Below, in pieces: positions 29,562 through 37,832 of a stretch of 64,000 bases of DNA (the first letter of the stretch is position 1; every line of letters starts with the position of its first letter). Source of the stretch: Weissella confusa (lineage in GTDB: Bacteria; Bacillota; Bacilli; Lactobacillales; Lactobacillaceae); assembly GCA_016466735.1 (NCBI GenBank), contig JAAOED010000001.1, forward strand, positions 1 to 64,000, in the 5' to 3' direction. Made by a program: the position numbers and the translations under genes. The notes under the pieces are model-generated. The model was not told where the DNA came from. It worked only from the letters and a program-made list of their open reading frames with translations, and searched no databases.

Positions 29562-30392
29562 ATGCAAAAACAACCAGGAGATTGGATCTTCCGTGCTGTT
29601 AAAGGTGCACTGATTGGATCTGGGTTTATTCTACCCGGTATTAGTGGTGGCGCATTAGCTGCTGTATTTGGATTATATGAGCGAATTATCAACTTCTTGG
29701 CGCACCCATTTAAGCGTCTGAAGGAAAATATTTTCTTTTTCTTGCCAGTTGGTATCGGTGCGATTTTAGGTATTTTCGCGCTATCATTTGCGATTAGTTT
29801 TGTTCTTGGTAAGCACGAAAGCGTTGCCCTTTGGTTCTTCGTGGGTGCAATCGTTGGAACGTTGCCGTCGTTGTGGCGTGACGCTGCCAAGGAAGGACGT
29901 ACCAAAGTCGATGTGGCGATTATGATTGTGGCGTTTGTTGCGATGCTGGCCTTTTTGTTGTTTGGCGCCCCACTCTTTTCGGAAATTGAACCAAGTTTTG
30001 GGGCTTGGATTTTAGCGGGTGCCTTAATTGGTCTTGGATTAATTGTGCCCGGTCTTAGCCCATCTAATTTCTTGATTTACTTGGGATTATACAAAGGTAT
30101 GAGTGATGGTATTAAGCATGGTGACTTAAGTGTTTTGGTGCCAATCTTAATTGGATTGGTTGCTATCATTGCCTTGCTTTCAAAGTTCATGACCTACATT
30201 TTCAAGGTTGCGTATGCAAAACTATTCCATGGTATTTTTGGAATTGTTTTAGCGTCAACAGTTATGATTGTGCCGAATGATTTTAACGACTTTACAATCA
30301 TTCACGTTATCATTTCAGTGTTATTGTTGGTACTTGGAACGTGGCTTGGTTGGTGGATGAGTCGTTTGGAAGATAAGATGAATACAAAATAA
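29562..30392 (+). CDS. DUF368 membrane protein, probable undecaprenyl-phosphate translocase
   Basis: A 276-residue protein with about 8 membrane segments. It carries DUF368 features: GSGFILPGISGGALAAVFGLYE near the N-terminus and a repeated version in the second half (LIVPGLSPSNFLIYLGLYK). The family (PopT) was shown, together with DedA proteins, to return undecaprenyl phosphate to the cytoplasmic face of the membrane. It starts at ATG 29562 behind GAGG and ends at a terminator, so it is monocistronic. A VTT-domain protein distantly related to DedA is encoded at 48124. Confidence 0.85.
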   Translation: MQKQPGDWIFRAVKGALIGSGFILPGISGGALAAVFGLYERIINFLAHPFKRLKENIFFFLPVGIGAILGIFALSFAISFVLGKHESVALWFFVGAIVGTLPSLWRDAAKEGRTKVDVAIMIVAFVAMLAFLLFGAPLFSEIEPSFGAWILAGALIGLGLIVPGLSPSNFLIYLGLYKGMSDGIKHGDLSVLVPILIGLVAIIALLSKFMTYIFKVAYAKLFHGIFGIVLASTVMIVPNDFNDFTIIHVIISVLLLVLGTWLGWWMSRLEDKMNTK

Positions 30393-30396
30393 AGAT

Positions 30397-30431
30397 AAAG
30401 CGGTCGCACGAGAATATGCGACCGCTTTTTT
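30397..30431 (+). terminator. Terminator after the DUF368 gene
   Basis: A 12-bp stem (30397-30408 with 30417-30428) ends in a T run, immediately after the stop codon. Confidence 0.88.
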
Positions 30432-30537
30432 CAAAAAAGGTTAAGGAATTCTGACTTCAAGTTGGCACAACGGTAACTAGTTGCTAACGGTGCTACAATC
30501 ACGTCACTTAATACTGATAGTGAATGAGGTAAGCAGT

Positions 30538-30894
30538 ATGAATGTGACCATGCATTTAAATTTAGATACATTTGAATTTGAGCTGGCGGATAGTCAGGTA
30601 ATCGACGAATTAGTGAGTAAAAAGAAACTGAAAGTCACGATGTTGGATCATTATGGTCGCTTGTACGAAGGTGACTTGGCAGAAGCTTTTTCATCTGATG
30701 ATTTGACGACACGTGATTTAGTACCGGGCAACTTATACTACGACATCGAAGATAAGCGCCTCGTATTGCCATATGAATTGCTGAAGAAGATGGATAAACA
30801 CTATGTACATTTGGCGGCTGCAGTTGATACAGAAGAATTTGTGACTTTTTTGAAGCAAGCAGATCAGGAAATAACGTTAAGCTGCAAACTTTAA
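30538..30894 (+). CDS. Hypothetical protein, 118 residues, possibly cyclophilin-like fold
   Basis: A small acidic soluble protein starting at ATG 30538 (MNVTMHLNLDTFEFELADSQ), with GAGG 11 bases upstream; the upstream in-frame extension is not supported. No signal peptide, membrane helix or catalytic motif is visible. The strand-rich pattern and length weakly recall the cyclophilin-like fold family common in lactobacilli, but no diagnostic motif was seen. It is monocistronic, ending at the hairpin at 30893-30926. Confidence 0.6.
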   Translation: MNVTMHLNLDTFEFELADSQVIDELVSKKKLKVTMLDHYGRLYEGDLAEAFSSDDLTTRDLVPGNLYYDIEDKRLVLPYELLKKMDKHYVHLAAAVDTEEFVTFLKQADQEITLSCKL

Positions 30895-30926
30895 AAGCAG
30901 GCGGACATCAAATCCGCCTGCTTTTT
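30893..30926. terminator. Shared terminator, overlapping the azlD stop
   Basis: A perfect 13-bp stem (30893-30905 with 30913-30925) between the converging hypothetical gene and azlD. Confidence 0.88.
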
Positions 30927-31242
30927 AAATAGCACGCAAAATAGCCATGCTGATAATACCGACTAAGACTGTCCACATAATCGATTTCGTGCGCCAAATT
31001 GTAAGTAATGTTGGGATCGTTGCGAAAACGGCTAGCCAATTAATGCCAGGGAGTTGCCCGGCTTTAATCACGACTAGATTTTCAAAAAATAAAGCTGTCA
31101 TCAGGCTTAGTGGAATGAATGCTAAAAATGATTGTAGCCAATTTGGTAATTTACCAAAACGGACTAAAACAAATGGTGAGATACGAGGCAACCAGGTAAC
31201 TAATCCGGCAGTAATCAGCACAATGACGTAATAACTTGTCAT
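30925..31242 (-). CDS. azlD: Branched-chain amino acid exporter small subunit AzlD
   Basis: A 105-residue membrane protein with about four hydrophobic segments. It carries the AzlD signature near the N-terminus (VTWLPRISPFVLV). With AzlC it forms a LIV-E-type exporter of branched-chain amino acids and analogues. Its ATG overlaps the azlC stop (ATGA), so the two are translationally coupled. Confidence 0.9.
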   Translation of the reverse strand: MTSYYVIVLITAGLVTWLPRISPFVLVRFGKLPNWLQSFLAFIPLSLMTALFFENLVVIKAGQLPGINWLAVFATIPTLLTIWRTKSIMWTVLVGIISMAILRAI

Positions 31243-31955
31243 AAAAAACCTCCTGGGCGTTTGGCGTTCAAGTATGCGCTTAGTCCAGCAGCGACAATAG
31301 TAGCAATTAGAACGGCACTGGCACTGCCGAAAAATGGCGCCATGATTAGATAAATCAAAATTGTGCTACCAACAGTCGTGATGATTAAACGGCGAGTTGT
31401 GATGACTTTGGCGGTGTCGACTTGAAAATACCAAAGGGCTGCAAACATAGCAACTAGGGCAAAATCCAAACCAAATTGTTGCGGATTGGGAATAAATTGA
31501 CCGAAAAAGGCCCCGACAAAGGTTGCAATAATCCATGCCAGATATGATGCGATATTTACACCGTGTTGCCAGCCAACTGTGATATTAGCGTTAGTGTGAT
31601 TGCTAGCAAACACACCATAAGATTCGTCAGTTAGCAGGGAACCCATACCAATCGCAGAGGGTAAAGATTGGTGGCTAAATTTTTGAGCCACTGATAGTGA
31701 CATCAATAAGTGACGGGCATTAACTAGAAATACTAAGGAAGTAATCGCAGATACCGGTGCCATGGAAGCAGTCAAACTGGTCATCAAAAATTGCGCGCTA
31801 CCAGCATAAACAAAAATCGACATACCAACAATGAACCAAATCGGCAAATGTGCACTAACACCCAGAATCCCAACCGTTAACCCAATGCTCAAATAACCCA
31901 GCATGGTTGGCGCAGCATCTAGTACGCCCCGTTTGAATGTGTAAGTTTCGTCCAT
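31239..31955 (-). CDS. azlC: Branched-chain amino acid exporter large subunit AzlC
   Basis: A 238-residue membrane protein with about six hydrophobic segments. The AzlC motif region is YAGSAQFLMTSL (about 50-61), followed by NARHLLMSLSVAQKF (about 77-91). Pairs with AzlD for export of branched-chain amino acids. The start chosen is ATG 31955 behind GGGGG; an in-frame GTG nine bases upstream is an alternative. The segment upstream (31956-32178) holds its promoter and that of the divergent small ORF; no operator was recognised. Confidence 0.9.
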   Translation of the reverse strand: MDETYTFKRGVLDAAPTMLGYLSIGLTVGILGVSAHLPIWFIVGMSIFVYAGSAQFLMTSLTASMAPVSAITSLVFLVNARHLLMSLSVAQKFSHQSLPSAIGMGSLLTDESYGVFASNHTNANITVGWQHGVNIASYLAWIIATFVGAFFGQFIPNPQQFGLDFALVAMFAALWYFQVDTAKVITTRRLIITTVGSTILIYLIMAPFFGSASAVLIATIVAAGLSAYLNAKRPGGFL

Positions 31956-32178
31956 AACCCCCACCCTACTTTCCAGATTGTAAAGATATGTGTCATTACA
32001 ACATACTTATTAGCAAATCACTAGCGATAAATTTGTCGCAGCCGTTAAAAAACGGATTTAATAAGGCCCTTATTTAAGTTTGAACAAGTTTCGTCAAAAA
32101 TTTCTTTAAGGCTTTCAAACTAGGATTAAGTTATTGAATAGCAGAAAAGCATTTTTGAACTAGATGGAGGACCGCGTT

Positions 32179-32352
32179 ATGTTTAGTTATAGTACATTGG
32201 ATTATGCAAATTTTGTTTACGACGCAGCCATTGGCGATTTTGTTGCGACAACCAATGATGGCCAAGGTATGGATTTACGCCAGGTTGCATCAGCAGAAGA
32301 AACGGTGGCGTATCAGTTACCGGCGCCTGTTTATCACCAAGTTTCAATGTAG
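32179..32352 (+). CDS. Small hypothetical protein, 57 residues
   Basis: Starts at ATG 32179 behind TGGAGGA (MFSYSTLDYANFVYDAAIGD). It is acidic, soluble, and has no recognisable domain. A good ribosome binding site, its own terminator and an intact frame suggest a real gene; the five-residue upstream extension is not supported. Confidence 0.55.
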   Translation: MFSYSTLDYANFVYDAAIGDFVATTNDGQGMDLRQVASAEETVAYQLPAPVYHQVSM

Positions 32353-32371
32353 TTAATGACGGAATATTAAA

Positions 32372-32410
32372 AAAATAGACGAATCGCATTTTTACGATTC
32401 GTCTATTTTT
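32372..32410. terminator. Shared bidirectional terminator
   Basis: Perfect 15-bp stem (32372-32386 with 32395-32409) with A and T tracts, between the small plus-strand gene and the minus-strand gene ending at 32416. Confidence 0.9.
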
Positions 32411-32415
32411 ATGGT

Positions 32416-32916
32416 CTAAGCACGAGAAAGTTCGTCTAAAGTTCTGCCCTGATCATCTATTAGCTGAAGCCAAGTGTTTGTACCGGCAAAATACAAAAAA
32501 TGGCCAACTTCATTAGCGCTCTTCAAAACCACGTCTTTGGTAGTATGACCATTCGAAATGGCATCAGCGTGTTCTTCACGTAATGTTAAAGCGAATCGTT
32601 GCGCAAACCCAACCGATCCATCTTTATTTAGTGGCATATCACTTTGCAGTGTGGCGCCAGCAGCGATAACCATTTCATCACGCTTGCGCCAAGTAACAGT
32701 GGCCTTTGCGCCGTTGTAGTCAATGAAGAATGGCACATCGGCAAAGGCTTGCTGAAAACGATGCTGCGCTTTTGCCGATTTTTTTGGACCGCCAGCGTTT
32801 GTAACCAAGGACGCCAGATGCTTTGCGATTCCGTCAGCTAAGTCGGTTGTACCAAGCAAATCAGGCAATGCGTTAGCTGTTTCTTCGCTTATTGTAATCG
32901 TGATTTTCTCAGGCAT
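32416..32916 (-). CDS. Hypothetical protein downstream of rlmH
   Basis: A 166-residue soluble protein that I do not recognise. The N-terminus (PEKITITISEETANALPDLL) and the repeated helical pattern give no family. Residues 45-60 are rich in Lys/Ala/Gln. It begins 16 bases after rlmH with AGAGGA upstream of the ATG, so it is very probably cotranscribed with rlmH and shares its terminator at 32372-32410. Confidence 0.65.
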   Translation of the reverse strand: MPEKITITISEETANALPDLLGTTDLADGIAKHLASLVTNAGGPKKSAKAQHRFQQAFADVPFFIDYNGAKATVTWRKRDEMVIAAGATLQSDMPLNKDGSVGFAQRFALTLREEHADAISNGHTTKDVVLKSANEVGHFLYFAGTNTWLQLIDDQGRTLDELSRA

Positions 32917-32932
32917 GAACGATTCCTCTAAA

Positions 32933-33412
32933 TTACTTGTGATAAGGACTGTGGGCGTTAATCATAAATGCACGGTAAATTTGTTCAGTCAAAACCAGGC
33001 GCATCAATTGGTGTGGCAAAGTAAAACGACCAAAACTAATTTGCGTGTTGGCGCGTTGCAAAACTTCAGGGGCCAAACCAAGTGATCCACCGATGACGAA
33101 AGTGATGTCTGAATCACCACGAAGCGCCAACTTATCGATTTCAGCAGCAAGTTCTTCACTACTACGTTCGTTTCCCTTGATGGCCAAGGCGAAAACATAT
33201 TCCTTATCCTTAATCTTTGACAGGATTCGTTCACCTTCTTTGCCCATAACTTGGTCCATTTGGGCCTGTGACAATTGTTCGGGTGCTTTTTCGTCAGGAA
33301 CCTCGATTATTTCGAACTTTGCAAACTTTTGCAAACGTTTTGCGTATTCTGCAATACCATCTTTCAGGTATTTTTCTTTCAATTTTCCGACACCAATGAT
33401 TTTAATATTCAT
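32933..33412 (-). CDS. rlmH: 23S rRNA (pseudouridine1915-N3)-methyltransferase RlmH
   Basis: SPOUT methyltransferase that modifies pseudouridine 1915 in helix 69 of 23S rRNA in assembled ribosomes. The 159-residue length is exactly that of the family. Landmarks are [20 protein letters not shown] at the N-terminus, [14 protein letters not shown] (SAM-binding knot) and the C-terminal [14 protein letters not shown]. The start was moved to ATG 33412; a longer frame upstream includes a perfect DnaA box and is not coding. It is often found near the origin in Firmicutes. A cluster of DnaA boxes lies immediately upstream. Confidence 0.96.
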   Translation of the reverse strand: MNIKIIGVGKLKEKYLKDGIAEYAKRLQKFAKFEIIEVPDEKAPEQLSQAQMDQVMGKEGERILSKIKDKEYVFALAIKGNERSSEELAAEIDKLALRGDSDITFVIGGSLGLAPEVLQRANTQISFGRFTLPHQLMRLVLTEQIYRAFMINAHSPYHK

Positions 33413-34145
33413 CCGTCTTAAACCTTTCTTAAGAAATTTATTGATTTCATCATAGTTTTTAACAGTTGTGGATAACTGTTTAAACAAATTGCAATTACTA
33501 CCTTTTCCACATGTTACTAACAGGTTGTGAATTGGCTACAAACGTTATTATATCAAAGATTCATAGGGTTTACGTGGATAGTTATCCACATTTATCCACA
33601 GATGGGCAAAAATCGTGTGGATAACTCTGGAAACGTTAGAAACTCGGCATTTGATCATAATTTTTCACAATTTAAGCCACAAAAAATTCTGGAGTAAAAA
33701 CAGTTTTGCACACCCTATTTTTTCCTGAAAGAGTCGAATACAAAGTATGAAAAGGATGTAAGTTTGTAATATTCGGAAAACAGGATTATTTAACATTATT
33801 TACATTGAAATTGTGATATTTGCCGATAAAAGGCGTACATTTCGCCATGTGAATTCAGAAATCAGCTAAAATCACCGAATTTAATTAAGGTTAAACTTAA
33901 CAACGGTTTAGAAATGCCTAGATTTGGGGGTATTGCATGTGACAATTAGTTTCGCACAGGTTTTCCACACTGACTTTTCCCCCGTAGGTAGTGGGTTTCA
34001 TTGCACAAATGGTCATTTTATCCACAAGTTATCCACAGGTTGTGGGGAAAAGAGTGCGGTTATCCCCTATTTATCCACAAAATTCTGTGTAAAACCTTCA
34101 TCCCGCATCCTGTATAATAAATCAAGTTGGGGGATACTTAATATT
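33413..34145. other. Remote DnaA-box cluster between rlmH and ktrB
   Basis: A 0.73-kb gene-free segment holding seven perfect DnaA boxes. They read TTATCCACA at 33582-33590, 33592-33600, 34018-34026, 34029-34037 and 34071-34079, and TGTGGATAA at 33467-33475 and 33616-33624. TTTTCCACA is present at 33503-33511 and 33961-33969. The boxes form two groups about 400 bases apart, separated by AT-rich DNA. This is denser in perfect boxes than the main origin in this window. It may titrate DnaA or regulate the divergent rlmH and ktrB genes. Confidence 0.85.
34113..34118 (+). promoter_or_regulatory. ktrB promoter -10 element next to a DnaA box
   Basis: A perfect TATAAT, 28 bases before the ktrB start. 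The -35 region (34089-34095) is weak, and the perfect DnaA box at 34071-34079 ends about 10 bases before it, so DnaA binding could influence ktrB transcription. Confidence 0.5.
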
Positions 34146-35489
34146 ATGAAAAAACGATTCAGTGGTTTAACACCGCCACAAGTCTTAACGTTAGGTTTTT
34201 TGGCAATTATCTTTGCTGGCGCCTTGATTTTGACACTACCAATTTCACATCAAGAGGGTGTTCACATTAGTTTTATGGATGCGTTATTCACAGCTGTATC
34301 AGCAACTGCGATTACGGGACTGACAGTTGTGAATACGGCAACCACTTGGTCGTTGTTCGGTCAAATCATCCTATTGATTATGATTGAAATCGGGGCCCTT
34401 GGTTTTATGACGTTTGCGGTTTTGCTATTTGCAATTACCGGGCAACGCATGGATTTGAAAGCCCGTTTGATGGCGCAACAAGCGTTGAATCTGCGCAATT
34501 TAGCGGATGTTAAAAGCGTGTTGCGATATGTCTTCTCGCTATCTGCCATCATCCAAGTAATTGGTGCTGCATTGATGATGCCGGATTTTATTCCCCGCTT
34601 CGGTTGGACACACGGAATTTATTTGAGTATTGCATCATCAATTTCGGCCTTTGGTAATGCCGGATTTACATTTTTCGATGAACCGGTATTCTTCTTGCGC
34701 AATGATCCATACATCTTATTGGTTTGGATGTTGTTGATTTCAGCTGGATCGCTCGGATTCCTGGTTTGGCGCGATTTGCTCTTGTTCTACAAGCAGCGTC
34801 GGTTGAGTTTGCACACCCGTGTCGCATTACACGTCTCGGCATGGCTAACTGGACTTGGCTTCTTGTTCTTCCTGTTTACTGAGAAAGTATTGGCGCCATT
34901 AGCTAACACAACTTCAATTGGGCATCGTGTGATGGATACACTGTTCTTGGCGGTTGTCCCCAGAACGGCGGGGCTTGAAGTTGTGCCACTTAGTTCAATC
35001 TCGGCGGCCGGTTTGATGATTATCATGCTGCTAATGTTCGTCGGTGGAACGCCAGGATCAACCTCTGGTGGTATTAAAACGACCACGCTTGGTATTTTAT
35101 GGTTGCAGTCAATGGCAGCTCTCAGAGGCCAAGAAACGGTTAATTTCGGTGGTCGTCGCTTTAGCCAAAAGATTGTGATTAAAGCAATGATGTTGGCCGT
35201 TATTTCCAGCGTATTCGTGGTTGGTGTATCATTGTTGCTAACCATCACGGAAGCGATTCCTAAGGGCGAGGGTCTTGAATACATCGTCTTTGAAGTTATC
35301 TCAGCCTTTTCAACCACTGGTTTCTCGATGGGACTCACTCCTCACCTAACCGATTTTGGTAAGGTTGTCATCATGATTGTGATGTTCATCGGCCGTGTTG
35401 GTTTGTATACGGTTATGTTCTCGGTAATGAACATTCGTGAAAAGCCAACGAGTTTCCAATACCCAACTGAAGAAATCATTATTGGTTAA
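34146..35489 (+). CDS. ktrB: Potassium transporter membrane subunit KtrB (TrkH family)
   Basis: Pore-forming subunit of a Ktr potassium uptake system, gated by KtrA (25812). The 447-residue protein has four M1-P-M2-like repeats with the selectivity-filter glycines in SATAITGLT, SSISAFGNAGFTF, TAGLEV and SAFSTTGFSMG. An intramembrane GGTPGSTSGGIKT loop is also present. The start is ATG 34146 (MKKRFSGLTPPQ), with GGGGG upstream; the long open frame before it crosses the DnaA-box cluster and is not coding. A terminator follows. Confidence 0.95.
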   Translation: MKKRFSGLTPPQVLTLGFLAIIFAGALILTLPISHQEGVHISFMDALFTAVSATAITGLTVVNTATTWSLFGQIILLIMIEIGALGFMTFAVLLFAITGQRMDLKARLMAQQALNLRNLADVKSVLRYVFSLSAIIQVIGAALMMPDFIPRFGWTHGIYLSIASSISAFGNAGFTFFDEPVFFLRNDPYILLVWMLLISAGSLGFLVWRDLLLFYKQRRLSLHTRVALHVSAWLTGLGFLFFLFTEKVLAPLANTTSIGHRVMDTLFLAVVPRTAGLEVVPLSSISAAGLMIIMLLMFVGGTPGSTSGGIKTTTLGILWLQSMAALRGQETVNFGGRRFSQKIVIKAMMLAVISSVFVVGVSLLLTITEAIPKGEGLEYIVFEVISAFSTTGFSMGLTPHLTDFGKVVIMIVMFIGRVGLYTVMFSVMNIREKPTSFQYPTEEIIIG

Positions 35490-35494
35490 ACATC

Positions 35495-35525
35495 AAGCAC
35501 CGACAATATTTTGTCGGTGCTTTTT
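35495..35525 (+). terminator. Terminator after ktrB
   Basis: A 12-bp stem (35495-35506 with 35511-35522) followed by T residues. Confidence 0.88.
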
Positions 35526-35580
35526 CTGTGCATTCTGGATACAATAGTCTTAAACATAGGAATTACTAACGGGGGAAATC

Positions 35581-36405
35581 ATGACGAAGGTTGATTTGGT
35601 AGCAACGGACTTAGATGGGACGTTTTTGAGTGATACAAAAAGAATTAACGAGGACTTTTTTGACCAAATATTAAAGCGTCTCGAAGCGACTGGTGGGCAC
35701 TTTGTGATTGCGAGTGGTCGTGATGAAGAGCAAATCCATAAGCAATTTAAGCGATTTGTTGGGCGTTATGATGTTGTGGCCGATAATGGTGCAGTCGTTC
35801 GAACAGCCAATGGTGAATTGTTAAACGTATCCGGTCTATCCGTAGCAGAGGTCGAAACGATGATGCAAGTTGTTGCTGATTTGCCGTTCGACCCACGCCA
35901 AGGTGCCCTATTCACTGGGCATGAGGCAGTTTACATGCTGCGTGATCAAGGTCGCTTGAACTTGGCTCATCAATCACTGGTTTTGATGATGTTTTCAAAT
36001 GTTAAGATGATTGATTCGTTAGATGAGATTCATGAACCGATTTTGAAGGTGACGATTACGTATGCTGAGCATCAAATGATGGATTTTATTGCTGCTGCGC
36101 GTGAAGCGTTGGGCGATCGCGCCCATGTGACGACATCAGGTTATGGCTCGGTTGATATTGTGGCGCCGGATGTTAATAAAGCGAATGGATTGGCGTATGT
36201 TGCGAAGCATTATGGCCTTGATTTGGAGCAAGATTTAGTTGCCTTTGGTGATGGGTTGAATGATGCTGAAATGTTGGCAAAAGCGAAGCGTCCATTTGCG
36301 ATGCCAAATGGTGATAAAACGTTAATTGCGACCTACCCTGTTGCGGATGCGGATAATAACCATGACGGAGTTTTAACGACTTTGGAAAATTTATTAAATA
36401 AATAA
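35581..36405 (+). CDS. Cof-type HAD phosphatase
   Basis: A 274-residue HAD-superfamily IIB hydrolase that dephosphorylates sugar phosphates or related metabolites. Motif I DLDGTFLSD (Asp10 nucleophile), motif II ASGRD, the lysine motif (NKANGLAYVAKHYG) and motif IV AFGDGLNDAEML are intact. Its cap domain lies at about 85-190. GGGGGAAATC precedes the ATG. Monocistronic; substrate unknown. Confidence 0.92.
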   Translation: MTKVDLVATDLDGTFLSDTKRINEDFFDQILKRLEATGGHFVIASGRDEEQIHKQFKRFVGRYDVVADNGAVVRTANGELLNVSGLSVAEVETMMQVVADLPFDPRQGALFTGHEAVYMLRDQGRLNLAHQSLVLMMFSNVKMIDSLDEIHEPILKVTITYAEHQMMDFIAAAREALGDRAHVTTSGYGSVDIVAPDVNKANGLAYVAKHYGLDLEQDLVAFGDGLNDAEMLAKAKRPFAMPNGDKTLIATYPVADADNNHDGVLTTLENLLNK

Positions 36406-36414
36406 TAAGACGAC

Positions 36415-36458
36415 AATACGTTTCAATATGCAAAATTATGCATATAGAAACGTATTTT
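36415..36458 (+). terminator. Terminator after the HAD gene
   Basis: Long near-perfect stem (36415-36432 with 36439-36456, one bulge) followed by T residues. Confidence 0.85.
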
Positions 36459-36594
36459 TGTATACGAAAATCTTCCTCCAGCTTGACGTTCAAAAAACGA
36501 CTTTGTGAAGTTCACAAACCAGTAACATTGTTGATTTAAAATTTAAAGATGAAGTTAAATGTTTGTTCGCATCGAAACTCAAGGAGGAATAATC

Positions 36595-36894
36595 ATGGCA
36601 TATATGATATTTAAAGTTGGCGCACAACGGGTATCATGCACTGTATATGATGGTGAACAACCAAAAGAACGATCTGGATTCGATGTTTTAGGGGCTGATG
36701 AACAGATTGTTGCCAAGATGAAGCGATTAATTAAGTTATATGGCGCCTTTTATACGTTGAAAAGTGTTGGTGTACTAACCGAAACCGGTGATTTTAAAGA
36801 AAAAACGCTGCAAAAGTTGCCGGTAACGGCAGGCAAATTGGCAGCTGAAGACACTGTAAAAAACACCTGCGAAATGTATGATACAAACAACTAA
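36595..36894 (+). CDS. Hypothetical protein, 99 residues
   Basis: Starts at ATG 36595 behind a full AAGGAGG; the upstream in-frame extension is not supported. The protein is soluble and basic (MAYMIFKVGAQRVSCTVYDG). It has no recognised domain, signal or membrane segment. It stands alone, with the HAD gene upstream and a converging RNase H gene downstream. Confidence 0.6.
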   Translation: MAYMIFKVGAQRVSCTVYDGEQPKERSGFDVLGADEQIVAKMKRLIKLYGAFYTLKSVGVLTETGDFKEKTLQKLPVTAGKLAAEDTVKNTCEMYDTNN

Positions 36895-36996
36895 ACGTTA
36901 TTTGTGAATAACATCACAACAAAAGGTTTAGATTTTATAAAGGTGGTAGTGAATTGTTTCACAAGACAGTTGTATCAAGGGATAAGAGCGACAGAA

Positions 36997-37030
36997 AACA
37001 AAAAATCACCGTCAAAAATGACGGCGATTT
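36997..37030 (-). terminator. Terminator after the RNase H gene
   Basis: A 12-bp stem with one G-U pair (37003-37014 with 37019-37030), ending in T residues in the minus-strand direction, just past the stop of the RNase H gene. Confidence 0.75.
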
Positions 37031-37035
37031 AGCAA

Positions 37036-37734
37036 TTATTTGAGATTATCCATTGCTTCGTTAAGCAATTTGTCTACCAGAATGTTACCTGCGCTGGTTG
37101 CGTGACCCTTCACCCAGATGAATGACAAACGATCCTTTACTTGTTGCACCAAATCATAGACTTGTTGCCAAGCAGTCAAGTTAGCGATTTCGCCGGAAGC
37201 TTTACGCCACCCCTTTGATTGCCAGTTGTACATCCAATCTGTAACAGTATCTAGGACGTACTTTGAGTCACTGACAATCGTGACTGGTTCGGAGACCTTG
37301 GCCATTTGCAAAAGCGCGTTAATTAGACCAAGGATTTCCATTTCGTTGTTCGTGCGCCCGTAAAATGCACCGCTATCTGAGAAGACGGGTGTCTGCATAT
37401 CTGATCCACGATAAACAGCAATCGCCCAGGCAGCTTTGTCAGTTGGGCGTACGTGTCCACCAGCTACGTTACCAGTGTTACGACTACCACCATCCGTGAA
37501 GATGTAATAATATTCACTTTTTGCATCAAATTTACCATCGTAAGCAGTTTCGTATTTACGTGATAAATCACCCGAAGCGCCGGTTTGATCGTCAAACCAT
37601 GCTTGTGCTTCAGCGCGCGTTGCAAAGCCCTTGTACTTTGGTGCTGGCTTTGTGTGGGTGTACTTTTGAACCTCAGACCATGGCTTGGTGTAGAGGCCCT
37701 CGAACTGGTTTCCGACAATTGCGTAGGTCTTCAT
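37036..37734 (-). CDS. rnhA: Ribonuclease HI with viroplasmin (hybrid-binding) domain
   Basis: Degrades RNA in RNA-DNA hybrids. The 232-residue protein has an N-terminal hybrid-binding/viroplasmin domain (TYAIVGNQFEGLYTKPWSEV; FATRAEAQAWF, residues 1-50). A central linker and the RNase H fold follow from about residue 76. The acidic catalytic residues lie in IFTDGGSRNTG (Asp), NNEMEILGLINAL (Glu) and IVSDSKYVLD (Asp), with a histidine in the late GHATSAGN. The start has GGGAG upstream. Monocistronic. Confidence 0.92.
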   Translation of the reverse strand: MKTYAIVGNQFEGLYTKPWSEVQKYTHTKPAPKYKGFATRAEAQAWFDDQTGASGDLSRKYETAYDGKFDAKSEYYYIFTDGGSRNTGNVAGGHVRPTDKAAWAIAVYRGSDMQTPVFSDSGAFYGRTNNEMEILGLINALLQMAKVSEPVTIVSDSKYVLDTVTDWMYNWQSKGWRKASGEIANLTAWQQVYDLVQQVKDRLSFIWVKGHATSAGNILVDKLLNEAMDNLK

Positions 37735-37832
37735 TGTTTCTCCCTAATTTTCGATTAATCTTATGTAATATCATAGCCTAAATTGCTATGTAACGGAATT
37801 ATTCAACTATTTTTTATTCGAAGGGGAACCGG

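Noticed and set aside
29393-29905. Long N-terminal extension of the GNAT acetyltransferase gene
   Set aside because: It crosses the divergent DUF368 gene and its promoter; a proper ribosome binding site lies directly before ATG 29392.
33640-33940. Cyclic-di-AMP (ydaO-type) riboswitch upstream of ktrB
   Set aside because: The conserved core sequences of that class are absent; the stretch is only AT-rich.
33924-34145. 74-codon upstream extension of ktrB
   Set aside because: It runs through perfect DnaA boxes and the -10 element; the TrkH family begins at MKKRFSGL.
34787-35338. 183-codon minus-strand frame opposite ktrB
   Set aside because: Shadow of a hydrophobic gene; no family or start signal.
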